The position numbers were made by a program, and so were the translations under genes. Positions 1-8,180 of a stretch of DNA of 64,000 nt are shown here, one piece after another. The DNA is from IDS-8 sp964424805 (GTDB lineage: Bacteria; Pseudomonadota; Gammaproteobacteria; Steroidobacterales; Woeseiaceae), in NCBI GenBank assembly GCA_964424805.1, contig CAYRKH010000007.1:24239-88238 (forward strand), read 5' to 3'. Numbering within the stretch: the first letter of the stretch is position 1; each line of letters begins with the position of its first letter. Below the pieces are notes generated by a model. It searched no databases. It worked only from the letters and a program-made list of their open reading frames with translations, and had not been told where the DNA came from.

Positions 1-1091
1 TCGTTGAAGCCGAAGTGCCCGGCCGTGCCCATGTTGATGAGCTCCAGGTCGGCGGTGACCACGTCTTCCCGGCTGGTTTGCGCCGCGGTGATGCCGAGCA
101 TCCCGGGGTGCAGCACGGGGCGGGCGCTCGTGCGCGAGGAAATGCGCAGCGCGAGCTCCGCGTCGGCCACGACGTCGTCCGTCGAGAATTCGATACCCCA
201 GGCGTCGAACAGCTTCGGCAGGTCCGAGCTTTGTCCCTGCGGCGGCATCCCCTGCGGCATTCCCTGGGGCATCGCGGCCGGGTCCGCCTCGGCCAGCGGA
301 TCGACGAACACCAGTGCCTTGCCGCCGCGCATCACGAACTGGTCTATTGCGTACAGGGCGGTGTCCGGCAGGTTCTTCGGCTGCACGATCCAGAGCAGGC
401 CGATGTCCTCACCGATATCGGCGACATCGCTCCCGAGATTGCGAATCTCGAAAAGCTGCTGCGCCTGGCTGTAAGCGACCCAGGGCGACTGCATTTGCTG
501 CGTGCGCGGATCGAAGTCGCCGGTCATGGAGACCCCGGAGATGAGCCCGATCACGGTAGGCTCGGGCTGCGACAGGATGCTGACCAGCCGTGCGATGTCG
601 TACTCGAGGAATTCCTCTTTTTCCGGCTCGAAGAAGCGGATGATCTCCTCGTCATCGACGCTGTTGGTACCGGCGAGGCCCATGTAGATGGGATCCGGCG
701 AGGCCGCCGTCTGGATGCCCTGCAGGCCGAACTGCGCCGCCCGGTCCTCCTCGACGGAGAACGGCAGCGGGTCGATGATTTCCAGCCGGATCTTGCCTTC
801 GGCTTCGGCCTCGAATTCCTCCAGCAGTTCGCGCACCCGGTTGGCGTAGCCTCGAATGCCCGGCAGGTTCTTTGTTGCCTCGTTGGAGTAATAGAAGTAG
901 AGGTTGATCGGTTCGTCGATCTTCCCGAGGATGCGCTGCGTGCCTTCCGAAAGCGTGTAGAGGTTGTTTTCGGTGAGATCGATACGCCAGCCGCGGAACA
1001 GCAGGTTGCTGACGATCACCGCGGCGATAAAGGCGAGCGCCAGCAGCAGGAGGCTGGTCGAGCTGAGTCGGCGTTGCGATTGCGTGCCCAT
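1..1091 (-). CDS. GldG-family ABC transporter auxiliary protein (C-terminus beyond window)
   Basis: This gene runs off the left edge, so about 363 N-terminal residues are visible and the C-terminus is missing. It opens with one membrane segment (about residues 12-32) followed by the conserved DLTENNLYTLSEGT stretch typical of GldG/DUF7088 proteins. These are the extracytoplasmic subunits of Gld-type ABC systems. A soluble domain with DPLPFSVEEDR and FVDPLAEADP follows, and the segment around residues 275-290 is Met/Pro/Gly-rich. The ATG lies 8 bp after the stop of the upstream permease gene with an AGGG ribosome-binding site, so it is the third gene of an operon ATPase-permease-GldG. The transported substrate is unknown. 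In gliding Bacteroidetes the homologues support motility; in proteobacteria the role is unclear. Confidence 0.8.
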   Translation of the reverse strand, partial: MGTQSQRRLSSTSLLLLALAFIAAVIVSNLLFRGWRIDLTENNLYTLSEGTQRILGKIDEPINLYFYYSNEATKNLPGIRGYANRVRELLEEFEAEAEGKIRLEIIDPLPFSVEEDRAAQFGLQGIQTAASPDPIYMGLAGTNSVDDEEIIRFFEPEKEEFLEYDIARLVSILSQPEPTVIGLISGVSMTGDFDPRTQQMQSPWVAYSQAQQLFEIRNLGSDVADIGEDIGLLWIVQPKNLPDTALYAIDQFVMRGGKALVFVDPLAEADPAAMPQGMPQGMPPQGQSSDLPKLFDAWGIEFSTDDVVADAELALRISSRTSARPVLHPGMLGITAAQTSREDVVTADLELINMGTAGHFGFN

Positions 1092-1099
1092 GATGCGCC

Positions 1100-1831
1100 C
1101 TAGTCGGCCTGCTTCCATTGCAGGACGATGGTGTTTGCATACAAAAACGTGCCGATCACCAGCGCGAAATACACCAGGTCGCGGAAGTCGAGCACGCCTT
1201 TGCTGATGTCCCGGAAATGCGTGAGGAAGCTGAGCGAGGCGACGCCGTCGACGATCGCCTGCGGCGCCCAGGCGAAGAGGTCGAGCACGACCTGGAAGCC
1301 CGAGAACAGGAATACGAAGCACACGACGACCGTGATCACGAACGCGATGACCTGGTTCTGCGTGGTAGCCGACACGCAGGAGCCGATCGCGAGAAAGCCG
1401 CCCGCCATCAGCAGGCTGCCGATGTAGCCGGCAAGGATTGCACCGTTATCCGGATTACCGAGGTAGTTGACGGTCAGCCAGATGGGGAACGTGAGCAGGA
1501 GCGCGATCCCGGTGAATGCCCAGGCAGCGAGAAACTTGCCGAGCACGGCCTGCCAGGGGGTGACCGGCAACGTCATCAGGAGCTCCACGCTGCCGGTCTT
1601 GCGCTCCTCCGCCCACAGCCGCATGGCGATGGCCGGCACGAGGAACAGGTACAGCCACGGATGGTAGTTGAAGAACGGTGCGAGGTCGGCCTGGCCGCGC
1701 TCGTAGAAGCCGCCGAAGTAGAAGGTGAAGGTGCCCATCAGGATCAGGAATATGACGATGAACACGTACGCCACGGGCGTCGCGAAATAGCTGCGCAGCT
1801 CGCGTTTGAAAATCGCCGAAACCGGGCTCAT
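1100..1831 (-). CDS. ABC-2 type permease, GldF-like
   Basis: A 243-residue integral membrane protein of the ABC-2 exporter family. It begins with an amphipathic N-terminus (FKRELRSYFATP) leading into about six membrane segments. The loop GFYERGQADLAPFFNYHPWLYLFL and the coupling region MRLWAEERKTGSVELLMTLP are characteristic of GldF and NosY-like permeases. The ATG overlaps the stop of the ATPase gene by 4 bp (ATGA), showing translational coupling. A further open reading upstream of this ATG adds 26 residues but lies inside the ATPase gene and is not credible. It should form the membrane channel of the Gld-type exporter with the neighbouring ATPase. Confidence 0.88.
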   Translation of the reverse strand: MSPVSAIFKRELRSYFATPVAYVFIVIFLILMGTFTFYFGGFYERGQADLAPFFNYHPWLYLFLVPAIAMRLWAEERKTGSVELLMTLPVTPWQAVLGKFLAAWAFTGIALLLTFPIWLTVNYLGNPDNGAILAGYIGSLLMAGGFLAIGSCVSATTQNQVIAFVITVVVCFVFLFSGFQVVLDLFAWAPQAIVDGVASLSFLTHFRDISKGVLDFRDLVYFALVIGTFLYANTIVLQWKQAD

Positions 1832-2769
1832 GTTTCGTGTGCGCCGGTGATCTGCCGGAAGACGTCGTCCAGGCGGCCGCCCTGGAACTGCAGGCTGGCA
1901 ACGGGCCATTGGTGCGCGGCGGCGAGGTCGGTGATCTCGCGCCAGGGCTCGACGTTGCCGGCAGTCCCCGGCAGCGCCACGATCCTGCGGTCCTTGCTGT
2001 TGGATTCGGTTGCCGCAACAGAAGGCAGCTTGTCGATCGCGGCCCGGATTTCCTCGAAGTTCGCGTCGCGCTCCAGCGTGATGCTGACGGCGTTATGGTA
2101 GCGCGAGCGTGATGCGAGCTCCGCCGGCGTCGCATCCGCGAGGATACGGCCGTCGGCGATGATGATCGCGCGGCTGCAGACCGCCTCCACTTCCTCGAGG
2201 ATATGGGTCGAAATCACGATCAGCTTGTCGGCGGACATCGAACGAATGAGCTCGCGTACTTCGTGTTTCTGGTTCGGGTCCAGCCCGTCGGTCGGCTCGT
2301 CGAGGATCAGCACGTCCGGGTCGTGAAGGATCGCCTGTGCGAGGCCCACGCGGCGCTTGAAGCCTTTCGACAGCGTGTCGATCGACTGGTCGAGCACGTT
2401 GCCGAGGTGCAGCTCCGCGACCACCTCGTCGAGGCGCCGGCTGCGCTGGTCCCCGGTGAGGCCGCGCACGTCCGCAATGAATCCGAGGAAGGACCGCGGC
2501 GTCATCTCGGGGTAGCAGGGCGCGCCTTCCGGGAGATACCCCAGGTGGCGGCGCGCCTCCAGCGCGTCCTTCCCGACATCGTGTCCGCAGACGCTGGCCG
2601 TGCCGGAGTCGGGCGTGACGAAGCCCGTGATCATCTTCATCGTCGTGGATTTGCCGGCGCCGTTCGGGCCGAGGAATCCCAGGACCTCACCCGCCTTGCA
2701 GTCGAAGCTCAGGCGGTCGACGACGGTATGGGCTCCGTAGCTTTTTGTAAGGTCGCGTATCTCGATCAT
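1828..2769 (-). CDS. ABC transporter ATP-binding protein, GldA-like
   Basis: A 313-residue nucleotide-binding subunit. Walker A is GPNGAGKSTTMK (about residues 34-45), the Q-loop region is GYLPEGAPCYPEMT, the signature is degenerate (LSKGFKRRVGLAQA instead of LSGGQ), Walker B is VLILDEPTDGLDP, and the H-loop is ISTHILEE. The C-terminal 90 residues form the DUF4162-like extension common in ABC-2 ATPases. I start it at MIEIRDLTKSYG; 13 more residues are open upstream but precede the usual beta-strand start. It is the first gene of the Gld-type operon and lies behind a recognisable sigma70-like promoter. Confidence 0.9.
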   Translation of the reverse strand: MIEIRDLTKSYGAHTVVDRLSFDCKAGEVLGFLGPNGAGKSTTMKMITGFVTPDSGTASVCGHDVGKDALEARRHLGYLPEGAPCYPEMTPRSFLGFIADVRGLTGDQRSRRLDEVVAELHLGNVLDQSIDTLSKGFKRRVGLAQAILHDPDVLILDEPTDGLDPNQKHEVRELIRSMSADKLIVISTHILEEVEAVCSRAIIIADGRILADATPAELASRSRYHNAVSITLERDANFEEIRAAIDKLPSVAATESNSKDRRIVALPGTAGNVEPWREITDLAAAHQWPVASLQFQGGRLDDVFRQITGAHET

Positions 2770-2808
2770 GACGCATCCAGCCGGGCGGTCGCCGCAGCGC
2801 GGCTGCAC

Positions 2809-2837
2809 GTTTTAGCAGAATGTATTAGGCGTATCAA
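2809..2837 (-). promoter_or_regulatory. Candidate sigma70 promoter of the Gld-type ABC operon
   Basis: Read on the minus strand, TTGATA (2837-2832) is followed after exactly 17 bases by TAAAAC (2814-2809), about 40 bp before the ATPase start codon. The -35 box matches the consensus in five of six positions and the -10 box in three. The surrounding bases are more AT-rich than their neighbourhood. This is inferred from motif and position only. Confidence 0.45.
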
Positions 2838-2937
2838 CCCGCCCGCCGAGGCACCGGAGACGGCAAGAATTCCGTTACAGGCACCGTTACCTGTCATGGC
2901 GCCCGACACGTCTTCCGGCGTTTCGATGCCCGGTGCT

Positions 2938-3966
2938 TCACGTGGAATACCAGGTAACGCCGTCACCGTCGGTGTGCGACTTGACGCGGCCCCGGTTCTG
3001 CAGGTAGTTCAGGTGTGCGACGGATTCACCGGTCGCCATGATGAGATTGTTGTGATCGATGGCGCTGTTGAAGAGCGCCGGGAACACGTCGACCGCACGG
3101 CGCGGCGTGCGGCACAGCTGCTCCAGCCGTTCGAGGCCCGCGTGGTGTTCGGCCGCCAGAGCGTCGATCCGCGCGTGCGCGCCGCGAAACGGCTTGCCGT
3201 GCGCGGGCAGCACCAGTACGTCCCCGGGAATCCTGGCTTTCATCCCGGCAAGCGACTGCAGCCAGTCGGACAGCGGATCAGCGGCGGGTTCCGTAGGGTA
3301 CACGCTGACGTTTGACGAAATCGTCGGCAGTAGCTGGTCGCCGGAGATCATGAGGTTTGATTCGACCGAGAACAGGCAGGCGTGTTCCGGGGAATGGCCG
3401 CGCCCGACGATGACCTCCCACTCGCGCTCGCCGATTCGGAGGCGCTCGCCGTCCTGCAGCCGCCGATAGGATTCCTGCAGCGGCGACACGTAGCGGCCGA
3501 ACATGCCGAACATCTTCTGGTAGTGATCCATGGCATCGGCCGGGAAGCCGGCGGCGCGGTAGAAGCGGATGCCGGCCTCCGGCGTGGGCTTGCCGGTATC
3601 GGCGACGAGTATGCGGCAGAGGAGGTACTCCTCGCGGGTCATCCAGAGCTCCACGCCGAAATGCGCGGCGAGCCAGCCGGCGCAGCCGACGTGATCGGGG
3701 TGCAGGTGCGTCGCGACGACGCGGACGGCAGGCCGCTGCTGCATCGCGCCGGCAAACACGTCCTGCCACACGCCGCGCGAGACGTCGGTGTGCACGCCGG
3801 TATCCACTATCGTCCAGCCGTCGCCGTCTTCCAGCAGCCACAGGTTGATATGGCCGAGCGTAAAGGGTAGCGGCATGCGCAGCCAGAGGATGCCGGGGGC
3901 GACCGGCATGGTGCTGCCGGTTTCGGGGCGGCTCGCAAATTCGTAGCGGATGTCGGTATCGGCCAT
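2938..3966 (-). CDS. MBL-fold metallo-hydrolase
   Basis: A 342-residue metallo-beta-lactamase-fold enzyme. The metal-binding motif THLHPDHVG is at about residues 86-94 (His87, His89, Asp91, His92). Further ligands are the His of GRGHSPEH, the Asp of SGDQLL, and the late His of VLPAHGKPF. The C-terminal part (about 260-342) is a helical domain seen in the LACTB2/glyoxalase-II-like subgroup. I use the ATG giving MADTDIRY; a TTG three codons upstream is possible. No signal peptide is visible, so it is probably cytoplasmic. The family includes thioesterases and lactonases, and the substrate is not predictable. It is a single gene transcribed toward the ABC operon. Confidence 0.82.
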   Translation of the reverse strand: MADTDIRYEFASRPETGSTMPVAPGILWLRMPLPFTLGHINLWLLEDGDGWTIVDTGVHTDVSRGVWQDVFAGAMQQRPAVRVVATHLHPDHVGCAGWLAAHFGVELWMTREEYLLCRILVADTGKPTPEAGIRFYRAAGFPADAMDHYQKMFGMFGRYVSPLQESYRRLQDGERLRIGEREWEVIVGRGHSPEHACLFSVESNLMISGDQLLPTISSNVSVYPTEPAADPLSDWLQSLAGMKARIPGDVLVLPAHGKPFRGAHARIDALAAEHHAGLERLEQLCRTPRRAVDVFPALFNSAIDHNNLIMATGESVAHLNYLQNRGRVKSHTDGDGVTWYST

Positions 3967-4000
3967 AGCGGGCAATCATACCAACCGCGCGATTGGATGC

Positions 4001-7000
4001 TCAGGCGGCCTGCCGCGGCGACGTCCACGAGGCCAGGTCGTCCGCGACCCCGGCGCGCACCCGGGCCGCCGCCTCCTCCTTCACCGGCCCGTAGCCGCGG
4101 ATCTCGAGGTAGCGATTCACGATTCCGATCGCCTCGTCCAGGTTGGCCGGCGACAGTGCCGGCAGCAACGCCTCCACCGTCGCCTCGAACTCCTCTATCA
4201 ACCGCCGCTCGAGCTTGCGTTCAGCGGTCATCCCGAAGACGTCGAACCGCGTGCCCCGCAGTCGCTTCAGGCGCGCGAGCACGCGAAACAGCGGAATCAT
4301 CCACGGCCCGAACTCGCGTTTGAGCGGCCGGCCGCGGGCGTCACGGCCGCGGTTCAGGATAGGTGGGGCGAGATGGAACTTCACTTTCGCGCCGTCGCCG
4401 TATTCCTTGCGAATGCGCTGGAGAAAGCCCGTTTCCACGTGCAGGCGGGCGACCTCGTACTCATCCTTGTAGGAAAGCACCTTGAAGTAGCCGCGCGCGA
4501 CCGCCTCCGTCAGCGGCAGGTCCGCCTGCTGCGCCAGGCGCAGCTCTGCCTGCCGCACGCGCTCGACCAGCGCGAGATAACGCCCGGACAACGCCTGGTC
4601 CTGGTAATCGACGAGGAACGCGGAGCGGCGTTCGATGACGGCGTCGAGCGGCTCGCGACCGCCGCGCTCCGGCGGCGCGACGTGCGCCTCCACGAAAGCG
4701 GGGTCGGCGGCCGCGATGCGGCCCCAGCCAAAGGCGTACCGGTTGTTGTCGACCTCGACGCCGTTCAACTCGATCGCTCGCAGCAGGGCCGCGACGGACA
4801 CCGGTACCAGCCCTTTCTGCCACGCGAAGCCGAGCATCAGCACGTTGGCGTAAATGGTGTTACCGAGCAGCTTTTCCGCGAGCGCGTTGGCGTTGACCGC
4901 CGAGAGCGAGCCTGTGGAACGCGCGATTGCGTCCAGGCGCCGGTCGGCTTTCAGGTTCGCGTCGCGGAAGCGGACGAAGTCGGCGGTCGACATCTCGGCG
5001 CTGTTCACGACCGCGCGAGTGTGCCCCGGGCGATAGGTCGCGGATGCTTTCGGCGACGAGCTCACGACCAGGTCGCAGCCGACCAGCGCGTCGGCGCGCG
5101 CCTTGTCGATGCGCACCTGGTTCAGGGCCGCCGGTTCGTCGGCCAGGCGTACGTAGCTCAATACGGGACCGAACTTCTGCGCGAAGCCGGTGAAGTCGAG
5201 CACGCTCGCGCCTTTGCCTTCCAGGTGCGCGGCCATGGTGATCAGCGCGCCGACGGTAATGACACCGGTACCCCCCACCCCGGTGACCAGGAGCTCGTAG
5301 CCGCCGGCGGGCGGCGGCAGGTGGGGCTCGGCCAGGGAGGCGAGCTTCCCGGCCGGGAACTCCTGTGCGCTCGCGGCCGCCATTCGCTTCCGGTCACCGC
5401 CTTCCACGGTCACGAAGCTGGGGCAAAAGCCGTCGACGCAGGAAAAGTCCTTGTTGCAGCTGCTCTGGTCGATCTGCCGCTTGCGGCCGAACGGCGTCTC
5501 CTTCGGGACCACGGAGAGGCAGTTCGATGCGACGGAGCAGTCGCCGCAACCTTCGCAGACGAGCTCGTTGATGACCGCAAACCGGTTCGGATCTTCCATC
5601 CTGCCGCGCTTGCGCTTGCGCCGCTTCTCGGTCGCGCACATCTGCGCGTAGATGAGCACGGTCACCCCGGCCGTGGCGCGCAGCTCCCGCTGGATCGGGT
5701 CCAGCTCGCGGCGATGCGCGATCGTCGTGCCGGCAGGAAAGTCCGCCGGATCGAAGCGCTCCGGCTCGTCCGAGACCAGTGCGATTCGCCGGACACCTTC
5801 CGCCCGCACCATGTGCGCGACGGCGTCGACGGTGATCGGGCCGTCGACCGGCTGGCCCCCGGTCATGGCCACGGCGTCGTTGAAGAGGATTTTGTAGGTG
5901 ATGTTGGTGCCGGCCGCCAGCGCCTGGCGAATCGCGACCGACCCCGAATGGTAGAACGTCCCGTCGCCCAGGTTCTGGAACACGTGCTTGCCGCCGTTAA
6001 AGCGCGAACGCGCGATCCAGTTGATGCCTTCGCCGCCCATCTGGATGAGGCCTTCCGTTTCACGCTCCATCCAGTTGGCCATGAAGTGACAGCCGATGCC
6101 GGCGAGCGCCTTTGAGCCCTCGGGCACGCGTGTCGACGTGTTGTGGGGGCAGCCGGAGCAGAAGTACGGCGTGCGCGCGGCGCCGGACACCTGGATCGGT
6201 TCGCCGGCTCCGGCCGCGAGGTGCGCCGCCCGTGCCGTGAGGTCGAGTCCCGGTAGCGCGCGATCCAGCCGATCGGCGACGATCGCGGCGAGCTGCAGGG
6301 GCGAGAGCTCGCCCGTCCAGGGCACCAGCCGGCGGCCTTCGCCGTCTTCCTTGCCGATCATGCGCTCGGGCTTGCGGCCCGGGTAATCGTAGAAGTATTC
6401 CTTGAACTGGCTTTCGATGATGCCGCGCTTCTCCTCGACGACCAGCACTTCCTGCTTGTCGTGCACGAAATCGAGCGCGGCGTCGTGCGCCAGCGGCCAC
6501 ACCATGCCGACCTTGTACACGTCGAGCCCCAGGCGGTGTGCTTCGCCCCGGTCGATGCCGAGCAGCCGGAGCGCTTCCATCAGGTCGAGGTGGCCCTTGC
6601 CGGTCGTGACGATGCCGAAACGGGCGTCGGGCGTGTCGAAGATCTTGCGGTCGATCGGGTTGGCGGCCGCAAAGGCGAGGGTGGCCGCCTTTTTCGCTTC
6701 CATGCGTTCCTCGATCTGCGGCCCGGGGTAGTCCGGCCAGCGGATATGCAGGCCGCCCGGCGGTGCCACGAAATCCGCGGGCATGCGGAACCGCGGCGGC
6801 GACGGCAGCTCGACCGACATGGCGGATTCCACCGTCTCCGAAATCGCCTTGAAGCCGACCCACATGCCGGAGTAGCGCGACAGGGCAATGCCGTAGAGGC
6901 CGTACGCCAGGTATTCCGCGACGTTGGCGGGGTTCAGGATCGGCATGAACCAGGCGAGGAATGCCGCATCGGACTGGTGCGGCATCGACGACGACACGCA

Positions 7001-7480
7001 CCCGTGGTCGTCGCCTGCGATAACCAGCACGCCGCCGCGCGGCGACGAGCCGTAGGCGTTGCCGTGCTTCAGGGCGTCCCCGGCCCGGTCCACGCCGGGA
7101 CCTTTGCCGTACCAGATGCCGAATACGCCGTCGACGGTGCGGTCGGGGTCCGATTCGACCTGCTGGGAGCCGAGAACGGCGGTGGCGGCGAGATCCTCGT
7201 TCACGGCCGGCAGGAACTCGATGTTGCTCGCCGCCAGCTCCCGGCGCGCCCGCCAGAGCTCGAGGTCGTAAGCCGCCAGCGGCGAGCCGCGATAACCGGA
7301 GATGAACCCCGCCGTATCAAGGCCGGCCGCGCGGTCGAGGGCGCGCTGCATGAGCGGGAGGCGGACCAGCGCCTGGGTGCCGGTCAAAAACACGCGGCCC
7401 GAGGTCCTCCGGTAGCGGTCCATCAGTTCGTAGGTATCGAGGAAGATTGCGGGAGACTCAAGGGGCGCAGCGCTGGCCAT
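4001..7480 (-). CDS. Indolepyruvate ferredoxin oxidoreductase, fused subunits
   Basis: An 1159-residue fused 2-oxoacid:ferredoxin oxidoreductase of the IOR type. It converts aryl pyruvates plus CoA to aryl-acetyl-CoA, CO2 and reduced ferredoxin. In order: pyrimidine-binding and transketolase-like N-terminal part (about 25-400, with GFISGYRGSPLAAYD), TPP-binding domain (about 430-600, with YFCSGCPHNTST and LGDGTFYHSGS), a ferredoxin-like segment with CEGCGDCSVASNC (about 635-650), and a gamma-type domain (about 735-930, GVGGTGVITVGAL). A C-terminal extension fills the remaining 220 residues. The start is supported by ACGGAG five bases upstream of the ATG. It diverges from an Lrp-type regulator and lies 2 kb from the phenylacetate genes, suggesting phenylalanine-derived phenylpyruvate as substrate. 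Confidence 0.9.
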   Translation of the reverse strand: MASAAPLESPAIFLDTYELMDRYRRTSGRVFLTGTQALVRLPLMQRALDRAAGLDTAGFISGYRGSPLAAYDLELWRARRELAASNIEFLPAVNEDLAATAVLGSQQVESDPDRTVDGVFGIWYGKGPGVDRAGDALKHGNAYGSSPRGGVLVIAGDDHGCVSSSMPHQSDAAFLAWFMPILNPANVAEYLAYGLYGIALSRYSGMWVGFKAISETVESAMSVELPSPPRFRMPADFVAPPGGLHIRWPDYPGPQIEERMEAKKAATLAFAAANPIDRKIFDTPDARFGIVTTGKGHLDLMEALRLLGIDRGEAHRLGLDVYKVGMVWPLAHDAALDFVHDKQEVLVVEEKRGIIESQFKEYFYDYPGRKPERMIGKEDGEGRRLVPWTGELSPLQLAAIVADRLDRALPGLDLTARAAHLAAGAGEPIQVSGAARTPYFCSGCPHNTSTRVPEGSKALAGIGCHFMANWMERETEGLIQMGGEGINWIARSRFNGGKHVFQNLGDGTFYHSGSVAIRQALAAGTNITYKILFNDAVAMTGGQPVDGPITVDAVAHMVRAEGVRRIALVSDEPERFDPADFPAGTTIAHRRELDPIQRELRATAGVTVLIYAQMCATEKRRKRKRGRMEDPNRFAVINELVCEGCGDCSVASNCLSVVPKETPFGRKRQIDQSSCNKDFSCVDGFCPSFVTVEGGDRKRMAAASAQEFPAGKLASLAEPHLPPPAGGYELLVTGVGGTGVITVGALITMAAHLEGKGASVLDFTGFAQKFGPVLSYVRLADEPAALNQVRIDKARADALVGCDLVVSSSPKASATYRPGHTRAVVNSAEMSTADFVRFRDANLKADRRLDAIARSTGSLSAVNANALAEKLLGNTIYANVLMLGFAWQKGLVPVSVAALLRAIELNGVEVDNNRYAFGWGRIAAADPAFVEAHVAPPERGGREPLDAVIERRSAFLVDYQDQALSGRYLALVERVRQAELRLAQQADLPLTEAVARGYFKVLSYKDEYEVARLHVETGFLQRIRKEYGDGAKVKFHLAPPILNRGRDARGRPLKREFGPWMIPLFRVLARLKRLRGTRFDVFGMTAERKLERRLIEEFEATVEALLPALSPANLDEAIGIVNRYLEIRGYGPVKEEAAARVRAGVADDLASWTSPRQAA

Positions 7481-7541
7481 CGTCGCTCCGTCAGCGGACC
7501 GGGTCGAGCGCTCATGGTGGCAGATTCACCGCGAAATGGGA

Positions 7542-7568
7542 TGCCGGATTAGCCCGCATCATCCGGCA
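7542..7568. promoter_or_regulatory. Inverted repeat in the oxidoreductase/Lrp divergent promoter region
   Basis: TGCCGGAT (7542-7549) and ATCCGGCA (7561-7568) form a perfect 8-bp inverted repeat with an 11-bp spacer. It sits between the divergent start codons, upstream of an AT-rich tract (7569-7615). Lrp/AsnC proteins often bind such sites next to their own genes, so this is a candidate autoregulatory operator. That assignment rests on position alone. Confidence 0.35.
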
Positions 7569-7638
7569 ATTATGGAAATTTATTCGATTATCGATAGGAT
7601 GCTGGTAGATTATCCCGAAACTGCGCTAAAGGTGAAAA

Positions 7639-8106
7639 ATGAGCCTCGATCGAAAGGACCGCGCCCTCCTGAAGGCGCTGCAGCAGGACAGCCGGCTCAC
7701 CATGCAGCAGCTCGCCGCTCTCACCGGCATGTCCAGCTCCGCCTGCTGGCGCCGCGTACGCAGCCTCGAAGCGGCCGGCGTCATCGACCGCTACGCCGCG
7801 CTCGTCAATCCGCGCAAAGCCGGCTTTGCCCTGTCGTCGATGACCCTGGTGTCGCTTGCCAGGCACGAGGAAAAGAACGTGGAGACCTTCATAAGGGAAG
7901 TGGCGCGGCATCCGGAGGTCCTCGAATGCTTCGCGACCAGCGGCGAGGCGGACTTCCACCTGCGGGTGGTGGTCGAGGACATGGACGCCTACAACCGTTT
8001 TCTCGACGAGTTCATCTTCAAGCTGCCCGGCGTTTCGCAGGTCCGTTCCAACATCGTCCTGAAGGAGATCAAGCTCGATACCGCGCTGCCGTTCCGCGAT
8101 CAATAA
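7639..8106 (+). CDS. Lrp/AsnC family transcriptional regulator
   Basis: A 155-residue Lrp-family regulator. An N-terminal winged helix-turn-helix (about 1-60, LLKALQQDSRLTMQQLAALTGMSSSACWRRV region) is followed by the RAM effector domain (about 65-150, with VVEDMDAYNRFLDEFIF). AAAGGTG five bases before the ATG supports the start. It is transcribed away from the indolepyruvate oxidoreductase gene; that arrangement commonly means the regulator controls its neighbour in response to an amino acid. Aromatic amino acids are the obvious candidates here, but that is an inference. Confidence 0.92.
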   Translation: MSLDRKDRALLKALQQDSRLTMQQLAALTGMSSSACWRRVRSLEAAGVIDRYAALVNPRKAGFALSSMTLVSLARHEEKNVETFIREVARHPEVLECFATSGEADFHLRVVVEDMDAYNRFLDEFIFKLPGVSQVRSNIVLKEIKLDTALPFRDQ

Positions 8107-8180
8107 CCTCATGCGGAGGCGATTATGTGAAATCAGGCTAAACTGGAAGGTAAAAACCATCGCAGGCGTTCGGAGTGGGT

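Noticed and set aside
3950..6115. A 721-codon open frame opposite the indolepyruvate oxidoreductase gene
   Set aside because: It is antisense to a fully motif-supported enzyme and has no family features.
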